From: Pseudomonas mucoides
Lineage (GTDB): Bacteria > Pseudomonadota > Gammaproteobacteria > Pseudomonadales > Pseudomonadaceae
NCBI RefSeq assembly: GCF_015461845.1
Contig: NZ_JACOPW010000002.1
Span: 248,001 to 312,000 of the forward strand
Direction: 5' to 3'
Length of the DNA: 64,000 nucleotides
The notes beneath the pieces were generated by a model. It had not been told where the DNA came from, did not search any database, and was given only the letters and a program-made list of their open reading frames with translations. This document shows positions 8,021 to 15,943 of the stretch, piece after piece (the stretch's first letter is position 1; each line of letters starts with the position of its first letter). The position numbers and the translations under genes were made by a program.

Positions 8021-9943
8021 ATGAGTGATGTGCCGTCCAAAACCAACTCCATCGAGGAGATGCGTTTTCGCCTGCTGATTGATGCTGTGGTGGACTACGC
8101 GATCTACATGATCGATCCCGATGGCATCATCACCAGCTGGAACTCCGGCGCCCGGCGTTTCAAAGGCTACGAGGAAGCGGAGATTCTCGGCCAGCACTTC
8201 TCGCGGTTCTATACCGAAGAAGATCGACGTGCCGGTTTGCCCCAGCGCGCACTGGACACGGCCATTGATGAAGGCCGTTTCGAAGGCGAGGGCTGGCGGG
8301 TGCGCAAGGACGGTACGCATTTCTGGTCGCACGTGGTGATCGACCCCATTCTCGACCCGACCGGCAAGTTGCTGGGGTTCGCCAAAATCACCCGGGATCT
8401 CACCGACCGTAAAATGGCCGAGGAAACCCTCAAGCAAAGCGAGCAACAGTTCCGGTTGCTGGTGCAAAGCGTCACTGATTACGCCATCTATATGCTCGCT
8501 CCGGATGGATGCCTGACCAACTGGAATCAGGGCGCCCAGCGCATCAAGGGCTACCGGCCCGAAGAGGTCATCGGTAAACACTTCTCGATGTTCTATACCC
8601 CTGAAGACCGAGAAGCCGGTGAACCGCAACGGGCATTGGAAACGGCCATACGAGAGGGACGATTCGAAAACAAGGCCTGGCGCGTGCGCAAGGACGGTAC
8701 ACGGTTTTACGCTCATGTCGTGGTGGACCCGATCTGGGGCGATACCGGCACGCTGCTGGGTTTTGCCAAGATTACCCGCGATATCACGGAGGCGACCCTG
8801 GCCCAGCAAGACCTTGAGCGAACCCGCGAGGCGTTGTTCCAGGCGCAAAAAATGCAGGCCATCGGCCAACTCAGCGGCGGGATTGCCCACGACTTCAACA
8901 ACTTGTTGACGGTGATCCTTGGTAACCTTGAGATCGTGCGCAAACGCGTCGCTGATGATCCGAAGGTCATGCAGCTGATCGACAACGCCACCCAAGGCGC
9001 GTTGCGCGGTGTTTCCCTGACCCAGCGCATGCTGGCGTTCGCCAGACGTCAGGAACTCAAATCCGAATCACTTCAAATACCCGGATTGATCGAGGGAATC
9101 AGCGGTCTGTTGCGCAGCGCTCTCGGCCCGTCAGTGCAACTCGAGACCCGCTTTTCACCAGGATTGGTGCCGGTCATGGCGGACAATAATCAGCTCGAAC
9201 TGGCGGTGCTCAACCTTGCCACCAATGCCCGCGATGCCATGCCTCATGGTGGCAAAATCGTCATCGGCGCCCAGACTGAAGAGGTTCACGAACATTGCGC
9301 GCTAGCCCTGGCGCCGGGCCAATATGTTTGCATGAGCATCACCGATACGGGCGATGGCATGGATGCCGTTACCCTGGCGTCGGCAATGGACCCTTTCTTC
9401 ACCACCAAAGGCGTCGGCAAAGGCACCGGCCTCGGGTTGTCGATGGTTCATGGATTTCTCGAACAACTGGGCGGGCGATTTATCCTCAAGAGCCAGGTGG
9501 GCAGTGGCACTCGAGCCGAACTGTGGATACCTGCCGCCACGACGGCTTCGATCATTCCCGAGGTTGCCGATGACGAGGCAGTGTCCCCCGAGTACAGGCT
9601 GTGCGTCCTGGTCGTGGACGACGACAGCCTGGTGTTGACCAGCACCGGCCTGTTGCTCGAAGACCTCGGCCACCGGGTGATCAGTGCGACATCCGGCGCC
9701 CAAGCGTTGGAGCTGTTCGCGAGCACGCCGGGTATCGATCTGGTCATTACCGACATGGCCATGCCGCTGATGAATGGCGCACAACTGGCACACGCGATCC
9801 GGATCCTGCAGCCGGACCAGCCGATTGTCCTTGCCACGGGGTATGCCGAGCGGCTGGAAGGCTTTGCGGTCGAACTGCCGCGGTTGTCCAAACCGTTTAC
9901 TCAACTCAACCTTGTTGAAATCATTGCCCAGGCCATGAAGTGA
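8021..9943 (+). CDS. PAS-PAS hybrid sensor histidine kinase with receiver domain
   Basis: A soluble 640-residue signalling protein. Two PAS domains (about residues 10-125 and 145-260) are closely similar to each other, sharing motifs such as DYAIYM, FYTxEDR and GFAKITRD, which indicates an internal duplication. A dimerisation/phosphoacceptor helix follows with His290 in GGIAHDFNN, then an ATPase domain with GTGLGLSMV, and a C-terminal receiver with Asp578 in ITDMAMP. No membrane segment is seen, so it senses a cytoplasmic cue, perhaps light, redox or a ligand; no LOV-type cysteine motif was noticed. No response regulator is adjacent. Output is probably phosphorelay through another protein. 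Confidence 0.92.
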   Translation: MSDVPSKTNSIEEMRFRLLIDAVVDYAIYMIDPDGIITSWNSGARRFKGYEEAEILGQHFSRFYTEEDRRAGLPQRALDTAIDEGRFEGEGWRVRKDGTHFWSHVVIDPILDPTGKLLGFAKITRDLTDRKMAEETLKQSEQQFRLLVQSVTDYAIYMLAPDGCLTNWNQGAQRIKGYRPEEVIGKHFSMFYTPEDREAGEPQRALETAIREGRFENKAWRVRKDGTRFYAHVVVDPIWGDTGTLLGFAKITRDITEATLAQQDLERTREALFQAQKMQAIGQLSGGIAHDFNNLLTVILGNLEIVRKRVADDPKVMQLIDNATQGALRGVSLTQRMLAFARRQELKSESLQIPGLIEGISGLLRSALGPSVQLETRFSPGLVPVMADNNQLELAVLNLATNARDAMPHGGKIVIGAQTEEVHEHCALALAPGQYVCMSITDTGDGMDAVTLASAMDPFFTTKGVGKGTGLGLSMVHGFLEQLGGRFILKSQVGSGTRAELWIPAATTASIIPEVADDEAVSPEYRLCVLVVDDDSLVLTSTGLLLEDLGHRVISATSGAQALELFASTPGIDLVITDMAMPLMNGAQLAHAIRILQPDQPIVLATGYAERLEGFAVELPRLSKPFTQLNLVEIIAQAMK

Positions 9944-9956
9944 CAACGGGTAACTT

Positions 9957-9984
9957 GTGGCGAGGGAGCTTGCTCCCTCGCCAC
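9957..9984 (+). terminator. Hairpin after the hybrid kinase gene
   Basis: A perfect 13-bp stem (GTGGCGAGGGAGC / GCTCCCTCGCCAC) with a two-base loop, 13 bases after the stop. It has no long T run and resembles a single REP, so it could end transcription or stabilise the 3' end. Confidence 0.55.
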
Positions 9985-10012
9985 CGATACAGCGTCGAGT
10001 TTAAGTGAATGT

Positions 10013-10489
10013 TCAAGCGGCGAGATTACGGTCGCTCAGTTCTTTTTTGTACTGAACCTTCAGCGTTTCCATCTGCGCGCCCAGTTCGTCCAGCGTCGCT
10101 TTGCCCAGCAGTTTTTTCGCCTGCGGGAACATCTCGGTTTCTTCCTCTTCGATGTGGTGTTCCAGCAGTTCCTTGACCACTTTGACTCGACCGGCAAACT
10201 CCGGGGTGGAAGGGTCGGTGACTTTCAGGTCCGGTAGCACCAGCGAGTCCACGGTGCGGTGCTCTTCCTTGGCTTCGTAATACATCACGTCCTGCTCCTT
10301 GCCGCCGGCCTTTTTATAAGCCGGGTACAGGACTTCTTCCTCAAGTCGCGTATGAATGCTGATTTCCATCTCAAGCTTGGCCAGCAACTCCGTGCGTTTT
10401 TTAACGGCGCGTTCAGTGGATTCGCTCAGTTGGCTCAAGATGCCTTTTACACGTTCATGGTCAGCTTTCAACAGATCGATGGCGTTCAT
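10013..10489 (-). CDS. Hemerythrin-domain protein
   Basis: A 158-residue four-helix-bundle protein with the histidine/glutamate pattern of HHE hemerythrins: DHERV near residue 10, HTRLEEEVLYP in the second helix, EEHRTVD in the third and HHIEEEETEMFP in the fourth. These residues bind a di-iron centre for oxygen, nitric oxide or iron stress sensing. ATG 10489 begins the conserved MNAIDLLKADH; the frame extends upstream without a better start. It is monocistronic by layout. Function beyond di-iron binding is inferred. Confidence 0.88.
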   Translation of the reverse strand: MNAIDLLKADHERVKGILSQLSESTERAVKKRTELLAKLEMEISIHTRLEEEVLYPAYKKAGGKEQDVMYYEAKEEHRTVDSLVLPDLKVTDPSTPEFAGRVKVVKELLEHHIEEEETEMFPQAKKLLGKATLDELGAQMETLKVQYKKELSDRNLAA

Positions 10490-10563
10490 GGTCAAGTCTC
10501 TCAAGTCGTCACGGGGATGAGCGCACACGGTCTCAGTGGCCGATAGTCGCTTGAGGGAATAGA

Positions 10564-10577
10564 GCAGGAGTCGTGCC
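10564..10577 (-). promoter_or_regulatory. Candidate sigma-54 promoter for the hemerythrin gene
   Basis: On the minus strand, CGGCACGACTCCTGCT keeps the GG-N10-GC spacing of -24/-12 promoters, with one mismatch to TGGCAC and a weak TTGC. It lies about 75 bases upstream of the hemerythrin start. No activator site is identified. Confidence 0.25.
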
Positions 10578-10728
10578 GATTTTTGGCTGGAATCAACCGT
10601 GTTTTAAATCAATTAGTTAAGCCGCCTAATGGGCAACTTCACCCGTGCAGGCTGCATGAGTCCGGCATTTGCCTCATGCAGTTCGCAGTGCCGCACGAGC
10701 AACCCGGGCAACGCGTCGTTTCGGAGGC

Positions 10729-10760
10729 AAAAAAAACCCGGCAATCGCCGGGCTTCTTTT
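10729..10760 (-). terminator. Rho-independent terminator
   Basis: The stem CCCGGC/GCCGGG with loop AATC is followed on the minus strand by eight T, just after the 98-residue gene ending at 10765. The plus side also carries a T-rich flank, so it may act in both directions. Confidence 0.85.
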
Positions 10761-10764
10761 ACGC

Positions 10765-11061
10765 TCAGGCTCGGTGTTCAAGTTGCTGGCGCAGAGGATG
10801 AGAATTGCTGACGGACAGCGGAATCGGCGGGAAGTCCTCGTTGAGCAGGCGCAAATGCTCAATCGCTTCCTGAAACTTCAAATCGGCTTTACGGCGTAAT
10901 GCGCGATAGCGATCAAACAGTTCCACATCCAGATCGCCGCCATCAAGCATCTCGAACGCACATCGGCTCAGGTCCTGGGCCTCTTCGAACATCTGACGGT
11001 TACGTTCCAGGGCGAATGCCCGGCAGGCTTTGATTTCATCGGGGGAGGAACATTCGATCAT
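10765..11061 (-). CDS. Hypothetical 98-residue protein
   Basis: Not recognised. It is predicted to be mostly helical and charged, with no signal peptide or membrane segment. The sequence has two cysteines in the first 15 residues and a repeated aromatic/basic pattern (DRYRALRRKADLKF). ATG 11061 follows AAGG at eight bases; a GTG at 11070 is the alternative. A strong terminator follows the gene, which supports it being expressed as a single unit. Confidence 0.7.
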   Translation of the reverse strand: MIECSSPDEIKACRAFALERNRQMFEEAQDLSRCAFEMLDGGDLDVELFDRYRALRRKADLKFQEAIEHLRLLNEDFPPIPLSVSNSHPLRQQLEHRA

Positions 11062-11249
11062 GACCGGCACCTTTTTCTTTTCCAGGGTTCCTTTGAATAG
11101 GCGTCGTTGCCACAGTGGAACCGAACCTGTCGGAGCCCGCGCGACACAAACACAGCGGGATTGAATATGTGACTGCCGGGAGAAAAAGGGATTTCAATTT
11201 TTTGCAGGCGAAAATTCGATAAATCCGCAGATGAAATGCAGAGAAAAAA

Positions 11250-12593
11250 TCAAATAATCTGTTTTTTCAGGCGTTCGTAACGGGCGAGGGTCGGCTGGGT
11301 GGTGATGCCGTGAATCAGGATACTCAGCGCGACCACCGATAAGGTCAGATCAGTGCACAGCGACGCAACCGACTGCCCGAGCCCGTGGTTCAACGCATAA
11401 AACAGATAATAAAGACTGCCGATGCCGCGTATGCCGAACCAGCCGATCAAGGCTCGCTGACGCCAGTCAAGCAAGCGGCCCCAAGGCATGACGGCCACAC
11501 TCAGTGGTCGGATCAGGCAAAACAGCACACCACCGATGGGCAGGGCGCGCCAATCCCAGTGGGCAATCAGCACCACGCCCAGCAGCGTGACCAGAAACAC
11601 CTCCATGGCCCGCTCCACGAGGCCGCCGAAGGCGAGCATGTCACTCATCATGATGCCCGCCGCCACCTGGCCGTCCTCCAGATGGTCGGTGTTGCCACGC
11701 ATCGCATGTTGCGGTTCGACATTCTGATGACCCACCACGGGCTGGACCAGATGCTCGGCGGGCTCTTGCGATTCGCCCGTGGTACTGACTTCGGCCTGAC
11801 GCAAGCCGAGGCCGGCGGCGAACACCGAGAGAAATCCATAGGCATGAATAGCTTCGGCCCCGACATAGGCCAGGGCAATCAATGCAAGGGCGAGGTAGTC
11901 ATTCGGCGACAGCGTACTGTCATCATTCTGGATACGCAGCGTCAGCGTCACGCGCCCGATGCCGCGCCCCATCCAATAACCGGTGAGTAAACCGGCAGGG
12001 ACGGCCCAGAGCAGACTGTTCAGCGCCCAGTGGCCCAGCCAGCCGGGATCGCCGTCGTGTTGCAACAACAGCAATCCTAGAATCACGAACGGAAACGCGA
12101 TGCCATCGTTGAGTCCGGCCTCGCCCGACAGACCAAAGCGCACCCGGTCGTCATCCCGTGCATCGTTGACCTGTACGAGGGCAGCCAAAACCGGGTCGGT
12201 CGGCGCCAAAATCGAGCCGATCAGGACCGAGGCGCCCCACGATACGCCGAAGCCGTAGTGCAACAGCAGGCAGACGCCGCCAATGGTCAAGACCATGACC
12301 GGCCCGGCCAGCCCGACAGCGATTCGCCAGGTCTTGTCCTTGAGCGGCAGGCGCAATTTCAGCCCGCAGACGAACAACGAAAAGAGCACCGCGACTTCTG
12401 TCAGGTGCTCCATCCAGTCAGCGGCGTCATTGGTGTTGAGCTTCAGCAAGCCAAGTGCACCCGGTCCGATGGCCACGCCCAGCACCAGGCACACCGCCGA
12501 GGTGGTCACCGGCATCCAGCGCAGGTACGACGACGTCAACGCCAGTGTCAACAGCACGGCACCCAGCACCGCCACCCATAGAATGAAGCTCAT
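11250..12593 (-). CDS. Na+/H+ (cation:proton) antiporter, CPA1/NhaP type
   Basis: An inner-membrane antiporter of 447 residues with 11-13 hydrophobic segments. Family features include the first-helix glycine-rich VLGVAIGPGALG, the ion-binding helix with APTDPVLAALV near residue 130 and GEAGLNDGIAFPFV near residue 160. It exports sodium or potassium in exchange for protons for pH and salt control. A polar segment rich in Glu, Asn and His (about residues 270-305) interrupts the helices, probably as a cytoplasmic loop. It is 45 bases downstream of the Yip1-like membrane gene in the same direction, so the two may form an operon. Ion preference cannot be read from the sequence. Confidence 0.88.
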   Translation of the reverse strand: MSFILWVAVLGAVLLTLALTSSYLRWMPVTTSAVCLVLGVAIGPGALGLLKLNTNDAADWMEHLTEVAVLFSLFVCGLKLRLPLKDKTWRIAVGLAGPVMVLTIGGVCLLLHYGFGVSWGASVLIGSILAPTDPVLAALVQVNDARDDDRVRFGLSGEAGLNDGIAFPFVILGLLLLQHDGDPGWLGHWALNSLLWAVPAGLLTGYWMGRGIGRVTLTLRIQNDDSTLSPNDYLALALIALAYVGAEAIHAYGFLSVFAAGLGLRQAEVSTTGESQEPAEHLVQPVVGHQNVEPQHAMRGNTDHLEDGQVAAGIMMSDMLAFGGLVERAMEVFLVTLLGVVLIAHWDWRALPIGGVLFCLIRPLSVAVMPWGRLLDWRQRALIGWFGIRGIGSLYYLFYALNHGLGQSVASLCTDLTLSVVALSILIHGITTQPTLARYERLKKQII

Positions 12594-12638
12594 GTCTTAA
12601 CTCGCCGGGCAGGAGGTGCGGTACAGGAATTGAGGCGA

Positions 12639-13250
12639 TCACCCAACCGTTGCGCGCAGGTATTCAGGCGACAGCAGGTTGAACCACACCAGAATCATTT
12701 CCACCAGAATAGTCACTAAAACCAGCAAGCCCACGCCCCACACGCTGGCGGCATACAGCAGGCCTTGTTCCTTGCGCTCGTGCATGAAGGTCGGCAAGCC
12801 GACAAACAGCAAGAACGTCGAGTAGATCGACGCGGCGCCTAGCACCAGAATCGCGAGCCAGCGACTCGGGTACAGCCCGGCGATGCCTGCCAGGAAGAAC
12901 GGCGTCACGGTATACGCGGCAAACCCGATGCATTGATTGAGGGTAGGGCGCGCGTCAAACGTGCGCGACATCCAGCGGATGAAACCGCCCATCACCGCGA
13001 CGCCGGCAACAATAGTCATGTACAGCAACACGCAGAGCTGCAGGGCGCTGGCACTGCTGAGCTTGACCGTTTCGTTCTCGGCCAGGCTCCAGCCGACATA
13101 GGTGGTCCCGATAAACAGGCACACGGCGGGGATCAAGGCGAGCAGCAGCAAATGAGCGAGATAGTGGCGCGGCTGCGCTTCTTCTTCGCGACGGATATCA
13201 GTCCACGCGAAGTTCGGTTGGGTGAAGAGTTTCACGATAGGTGCGGACAT
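12639..13250 (-). CDS. Yip1-family inner-membrane protein
   Basis: A 203-residue protein with five hydrophobic segments and the Yip1 domain layout: a short polar N-terminus with PNFAWTDIRREE, then membrane helices. ATG 13250 has an ideal GGAGG five bases upstream. It is the first gene of a probable two-gene unit with the antiporter. Bacterial Yip1 proteins have no settled role; a part in membrane or ion homeostasis is only suggested by the neighbour. Confidence 0.82.
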   Translation of the reverse strand: MSAPIVKLFTQPNFAWTDIRREEEAQPRHYLAHLLLLALIPAVCLFIGTTYVGWSLAENETVKLSSASALQLCVLLYMTIVAGVAVMGGFIRWMSRTFDARPTLNQCIGFAAYTVTPFFLAGIAGLYPSRWLAILVLGAASIYSTFLLFVGLPTFMHERKEQGLLYAASVWGVGLLVLVTILVEMILVWFNLLSPEYLRATVG

Positions 13251-13340
13251 GACGACCTCCTCAGCGGCCCGTGATGGGGGCTTAACACTATTGAGGGGGG
13301 ATATTCGCCGGGGGTTCATTTTTTCCGCTGAAACCCACGC

Positions 13341-13394
13341 CCTGTAGCAGCCTTCGGCAACTGCTACAGGGGCCGGTTTCGGCAGCTGCTACAG
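13341..13394. repeat. Inverted CCTGTAGCAG repeats
   Basis: CCTGTAGCAG at 13341-13350 pairs with CTGCTACAGG at 13361-13370, and a third copy, GCTGCTACAGG, follows at 13385-13395. This is a REP-like intergenic repeat and may act as a terminator. Confidence 0.6.
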
Positions 13395-13401
13395 GTCGGG
13401 T

Positions 13402-14259
13402 TCACAGGATCGGCTTGCCGCCCGTGATGCCGTAGCGTTGGCCGGTGATGTAACTGGCCTCATCCGATGCGAGCAACACATAAATCGGCGCCACTTCCAC
13501 CGGTTGCCCTGGCCGCCCGAGCGGGGTCTCTGAACCAAAATGCTGCACTTCGTCATCGGGCATGGTCGAGACAATCAATGGCGTCCAGATCGGCCCCGGC
13601 GCCACGCTGTTCACCCGGATGTTTTTCGGCCCGAGCATCTGCGCCAATCCACCGGTGAAATTGGCAATCGCGCCCTTGGTGGTGGCGTAGGCGAGGAGAG
13701 TGGGTTTGGGCAGGTCCGAGTTCACCGAACTGGTGTTGATGATCGAACTGCCGGCCTTCATGTGTTTCAGTGCCGCCTTGCAGATCCTGAACATGGCGGT
13801 GATGTTCACGTCGAAGGTCATCACCCATTCTTCGTCCGTGATGTCCTCGATGCTGTCGTGGCTCATCTGGAACGCGGCGTTATTGACCAGAATATCGATG
13901 CGCCCGAACCGCTCGACCGTCTTGTCGACCAAGGCCTGGCACTGGGCTTTGTGCGCGATGTCGCCGGGCAGCAGCAGAGTTTGACGACCGGCCTGTTCGA
14001 CCCAGTTCGCAGTTTCCTGCGCGTCTTCGTGTTCATTCAGGTAAGCAATGGCGACGTCTGCGCCTTCACGTGCGAAGGCAATGGCCACCGCACGGCCGAT
14101 GCCGCTGTCGGCTCCCGTAATCAAGGCGATCTTGCCCTGCAACCGGCCCGAGCCTTTATAGGACTGCTCGCCACAGTCAGGCACCGGGTGCATGTTGCGC
14201 TGCGAACCGGGGACGGCTTGCGGTTGTTTGGGGAAGGGGGGTTTTGGATAGTCAGTCAT
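13402..14259 (-). CDS. Short-chain dehydrogenase (YghA-like glucose/ribitol dehydrogenase group)
   Basis: A 285-residue NAD(P)-dependent oxidoreductase. A proline-rich N-terminal extension of about 40 residues (YPKPPFPKQP) precedes the Rossmann fold, as in YghA-type enzymes. The glycine motif is TGADSGIG, the NNAA segment follows strand 4, and the catalytic Ser and Tyr-x-x-x-Lys appear as TSSVNS and YATTK. ATG 14259 lies seven bases after GGAG. Such enzymes often belong to general stress regulons, and the substrate is unknown. It is flanked by REP elements on both sides, so it is probably a single transcription unit. Confidence 0.88.
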   Translation of the reverse strand: MTDYPKPPFPKQPQAVPGSQRNMHPVPDCGEQSYKGSGRLQGKIALITGADSGIGRAVAIAFAREGADVAIAYLNEHEDAQETANWVEQAGRQTLLLPGDIAHKAQCQALVDKTVERFGRIDILVNNAAFQMSHDSIEDITDEEWVMTFDVNITAMFRICKAALKHMKAGSSIINTSSVNSDLPKPTLLAYATTKGAIANFTGGLAQMLGPKNIRVNSVAPGPIWTPLIVSTMPDDEVQHFGSETPLGRPGQPVEVAPIYVLLASDEASYITGQRYGITGGKPIL

Positions 14260-14366
14260 CTTCAATCTCCGGATTCAAGGCAATCGGGTCAAAGGGTTGA
14301 CCCTGGGGTTTTGTCTTGAGTTCGGTTGGATTTGAGGTGCCGACAATTCCAAATTCCCCACACATC

Positions 14367-14464
14367 CCCCTGTAGGAGTGAGCCTGCTTGCGATAGCGGT
14401 ACACCCGTCAGCATTTATGTCGACTGACTCTCAGCTATCGCGAGCAGGCTCACTCTTACAAGGG
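14367..14464. repeat. REP pair (inverted)
   Basis: CCCTGTAGGAGTGAGCCTGCTTGCGATAGC and its near-complement at 14434-14464 form a paired REP with a spacer of about 35 bases. It lies upstream of the dehydrogenase gene and downstream of patB. Confidence 0.85.
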
Positions 14465-14478
14465 AAATGTGGTGTGGG

Positions 14479-15633
14479 TCAGGTCCTGCGATTACGCAAG
14501 CTGCGCTCCATCCGCGCGATACCTTCTTCGAGCAACGCCCGTGGGCAACCGAAGTTCAGACGCACGAACTGCCCGGCGTCATCGCCGAAGTCCAGGCCCG
14601 GGCTCAAACCGACTTTGGCTTGCTCGAGGAAGAACTGCTGCGGGTTGTCCAGGCCCAGCGCCGAGCAATCGAGCCACGCCAGGTAGGTGCTTTGCGGCAC
14701 GTTCATGGTGACGCCCGGCAGGCGGGTGCGAACGGCGTCGACCAGGTAATCGCGGTTGCTTTGCAGGTACGCGCTCAGTTCCGCCAGCCACGGCCCGGCT
14801 TCGCTGTAGGCGACGCGGGTGGCTTCCAGGCCCAGCGGGTTGACGCTGTCGACCATGCCGCAACGGGCGTGGTTGACCTTCTCGCGCAGGGCGCGGTCCT
14901 GAATGATCATGAACGAGGTTTTCAGGCCGGCGATGTTGTAGGCCTTGCTTGCTGACATCAGCGTGATCGTGCGCCGGGCAATGTCCGCGCTCAGGGTCGC
15001 CATCGGCACATGCTTGCGTCCGTCGAAACACAGCTCGGCGTGGATCTCGTCCGAGATGATCCAGGCACCCTGTTCCAGGCAGATGTCGGCAATCGCTTGC
15101 AGCTCTTCGCGCGGGAAGGCTTTGCCCAGCGGGTTGTGCGGGTTGCTCAGCAGCAAGGCGCCGCCACCTTGCAGCGATTGTTTGAGGGTGGAGAGCGGTG
15201 TGGTGTAGGTGCCGTCCGCCTGCGCATCGAAATTCAGCTCGACCTTGTTCAGGCCCCAATGCCCCGGCGCGTGACGCAGCGGCGGATAGTTAGGCACTTG
15301 CACCACAACGTTCTGGGGCGGCTGGACCAGCGCTTTCAGGGCCATGTTGAAACCCGACTCGACCCCCGGCAGGAAGATCAGCTCTTGCGGTTCGACGCGC
15401 CAGGCGTATTTGTTCCAGAGGTCGGCGACGATGGCGTCGCGCAGGTCATCCGGGGCCACGCTGTAGCCGACCATCGGGTGTTCCAGGCGTTTTTGCAGGG
15501 CCCGGATGATCATCGGCGGCGCGGCAAAATCCATGTCGGCCACCCACATCGGCAGCACGTCGGCCGGGTAGCGGCTCCATTTGGTGCTACCGGTGTTATG
15601 GCGGTCGAACACCTGATCAAAATCGAAAGTCAT
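14479..15633 (-). CDS. patB: PatB/MalY-type C-S lyase (cystathionine beta-lyase)
   Basis: A 384-residue fold-type I PLP enzyme. The N-terminus carries the hallmark FDRHNTGSTKW and MWVADMDF of PatB/MalY enzymes, and the Schiff-base lysine is Lys230 in SASKAYNIAG. It cleaves cystathionine or other cysteine S-conjugates to pyruvate, ammonia and a thiol. A longer frame extends upstream of 15633, but the conserved MTFDFD start and the REP sequence inside the extension favour ATG 15633. The name rests on the motifs only; the substrate may differ. Confidence 0.85.
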   Translation of the reverse strand: MTFDFDQVFDRHNTGSTKWSRYPADVLPMWVADMDFAAPPMIIRALQKRLEHPMVGYSVAPDDLRDAIVADLWNKYAWRVEPQELIFLPGVESGFNMALKALVQPPQNVVVQVPNYPPLRHAPGHWGLNKVELNFDAQADGTYTTPLSTLKQSLQGGGALLLSNPHNPLGKAFPREELQAIADICLEQGAWIISDEIHAELCFDGRKHVPMATLSADIARRTITLMSASKAYNIAGLKTSFMIIQDRALREKVNHARCGMVDSVNPLGLEATRVAYSEAGPWLAELSAYLQSNRDYLVDAVRTRLPGVTMNVPQSTYLAWLDCSALGLDNPQQFFLEQAKVGLSPGLDFGDDAGQFVRLNFGCPRALLEEGIARMERSLRNRRT

Positions 15634-15943
15634 GCGCGGTCTCGTAACTACGGGCTGGTAATGGTCGCCATGATAATCGCCAATCCCTGTGGGAGCGAGC
15701 TTGCTCGCGATGAGGCCGCTACAGTCGGCATTGAGGGGGGCTGATACACCGCTATCGCGAGCAAGCTCGGCTCCTACAGGTTTTGTGGTTTGGCTGATGT
15801 CCCGGCGTGCCCGACGGTCGGTTTTCACACCGGGCGCGTCGGCGTTGTCTAGAGTTTCTAGTGTCGGCAGCCCGGCTGCCGTCACCGTGATTGATTGAAA
15901 AGTCCGGCAACGTCCCGGATTTCCACCTGATCAGGAGTGCACG
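15634..15943. other. 310-base gap holding a REP pair and the fdnG leader
   Basis: The left part carries a REP pair (15685-15780). The right 160 bases are the fdnG leader, with AGGAG nine bases before the ATG at 15944. I saw no convincing FNR/ANR box and no clear sigma-54 site. Confidence 0.6.
15685..15780. repeat. REP pair (inverted)
   Basis: The core GTGGGAGCGAGCTTGCTCGCGA at 15688-15710 is paired with the inverted TCGCGAGCAAGCTCGGCTCC at 15755-15775. It sits between divergent genes. Confidence 0.85.

Noticed and set aside
7874-8995. Long N-terminal extension of the DJ-1-like gene
   Set aside because: The extension is antisense to the kinase gene; the conserved DJ-1 start is at 7873.
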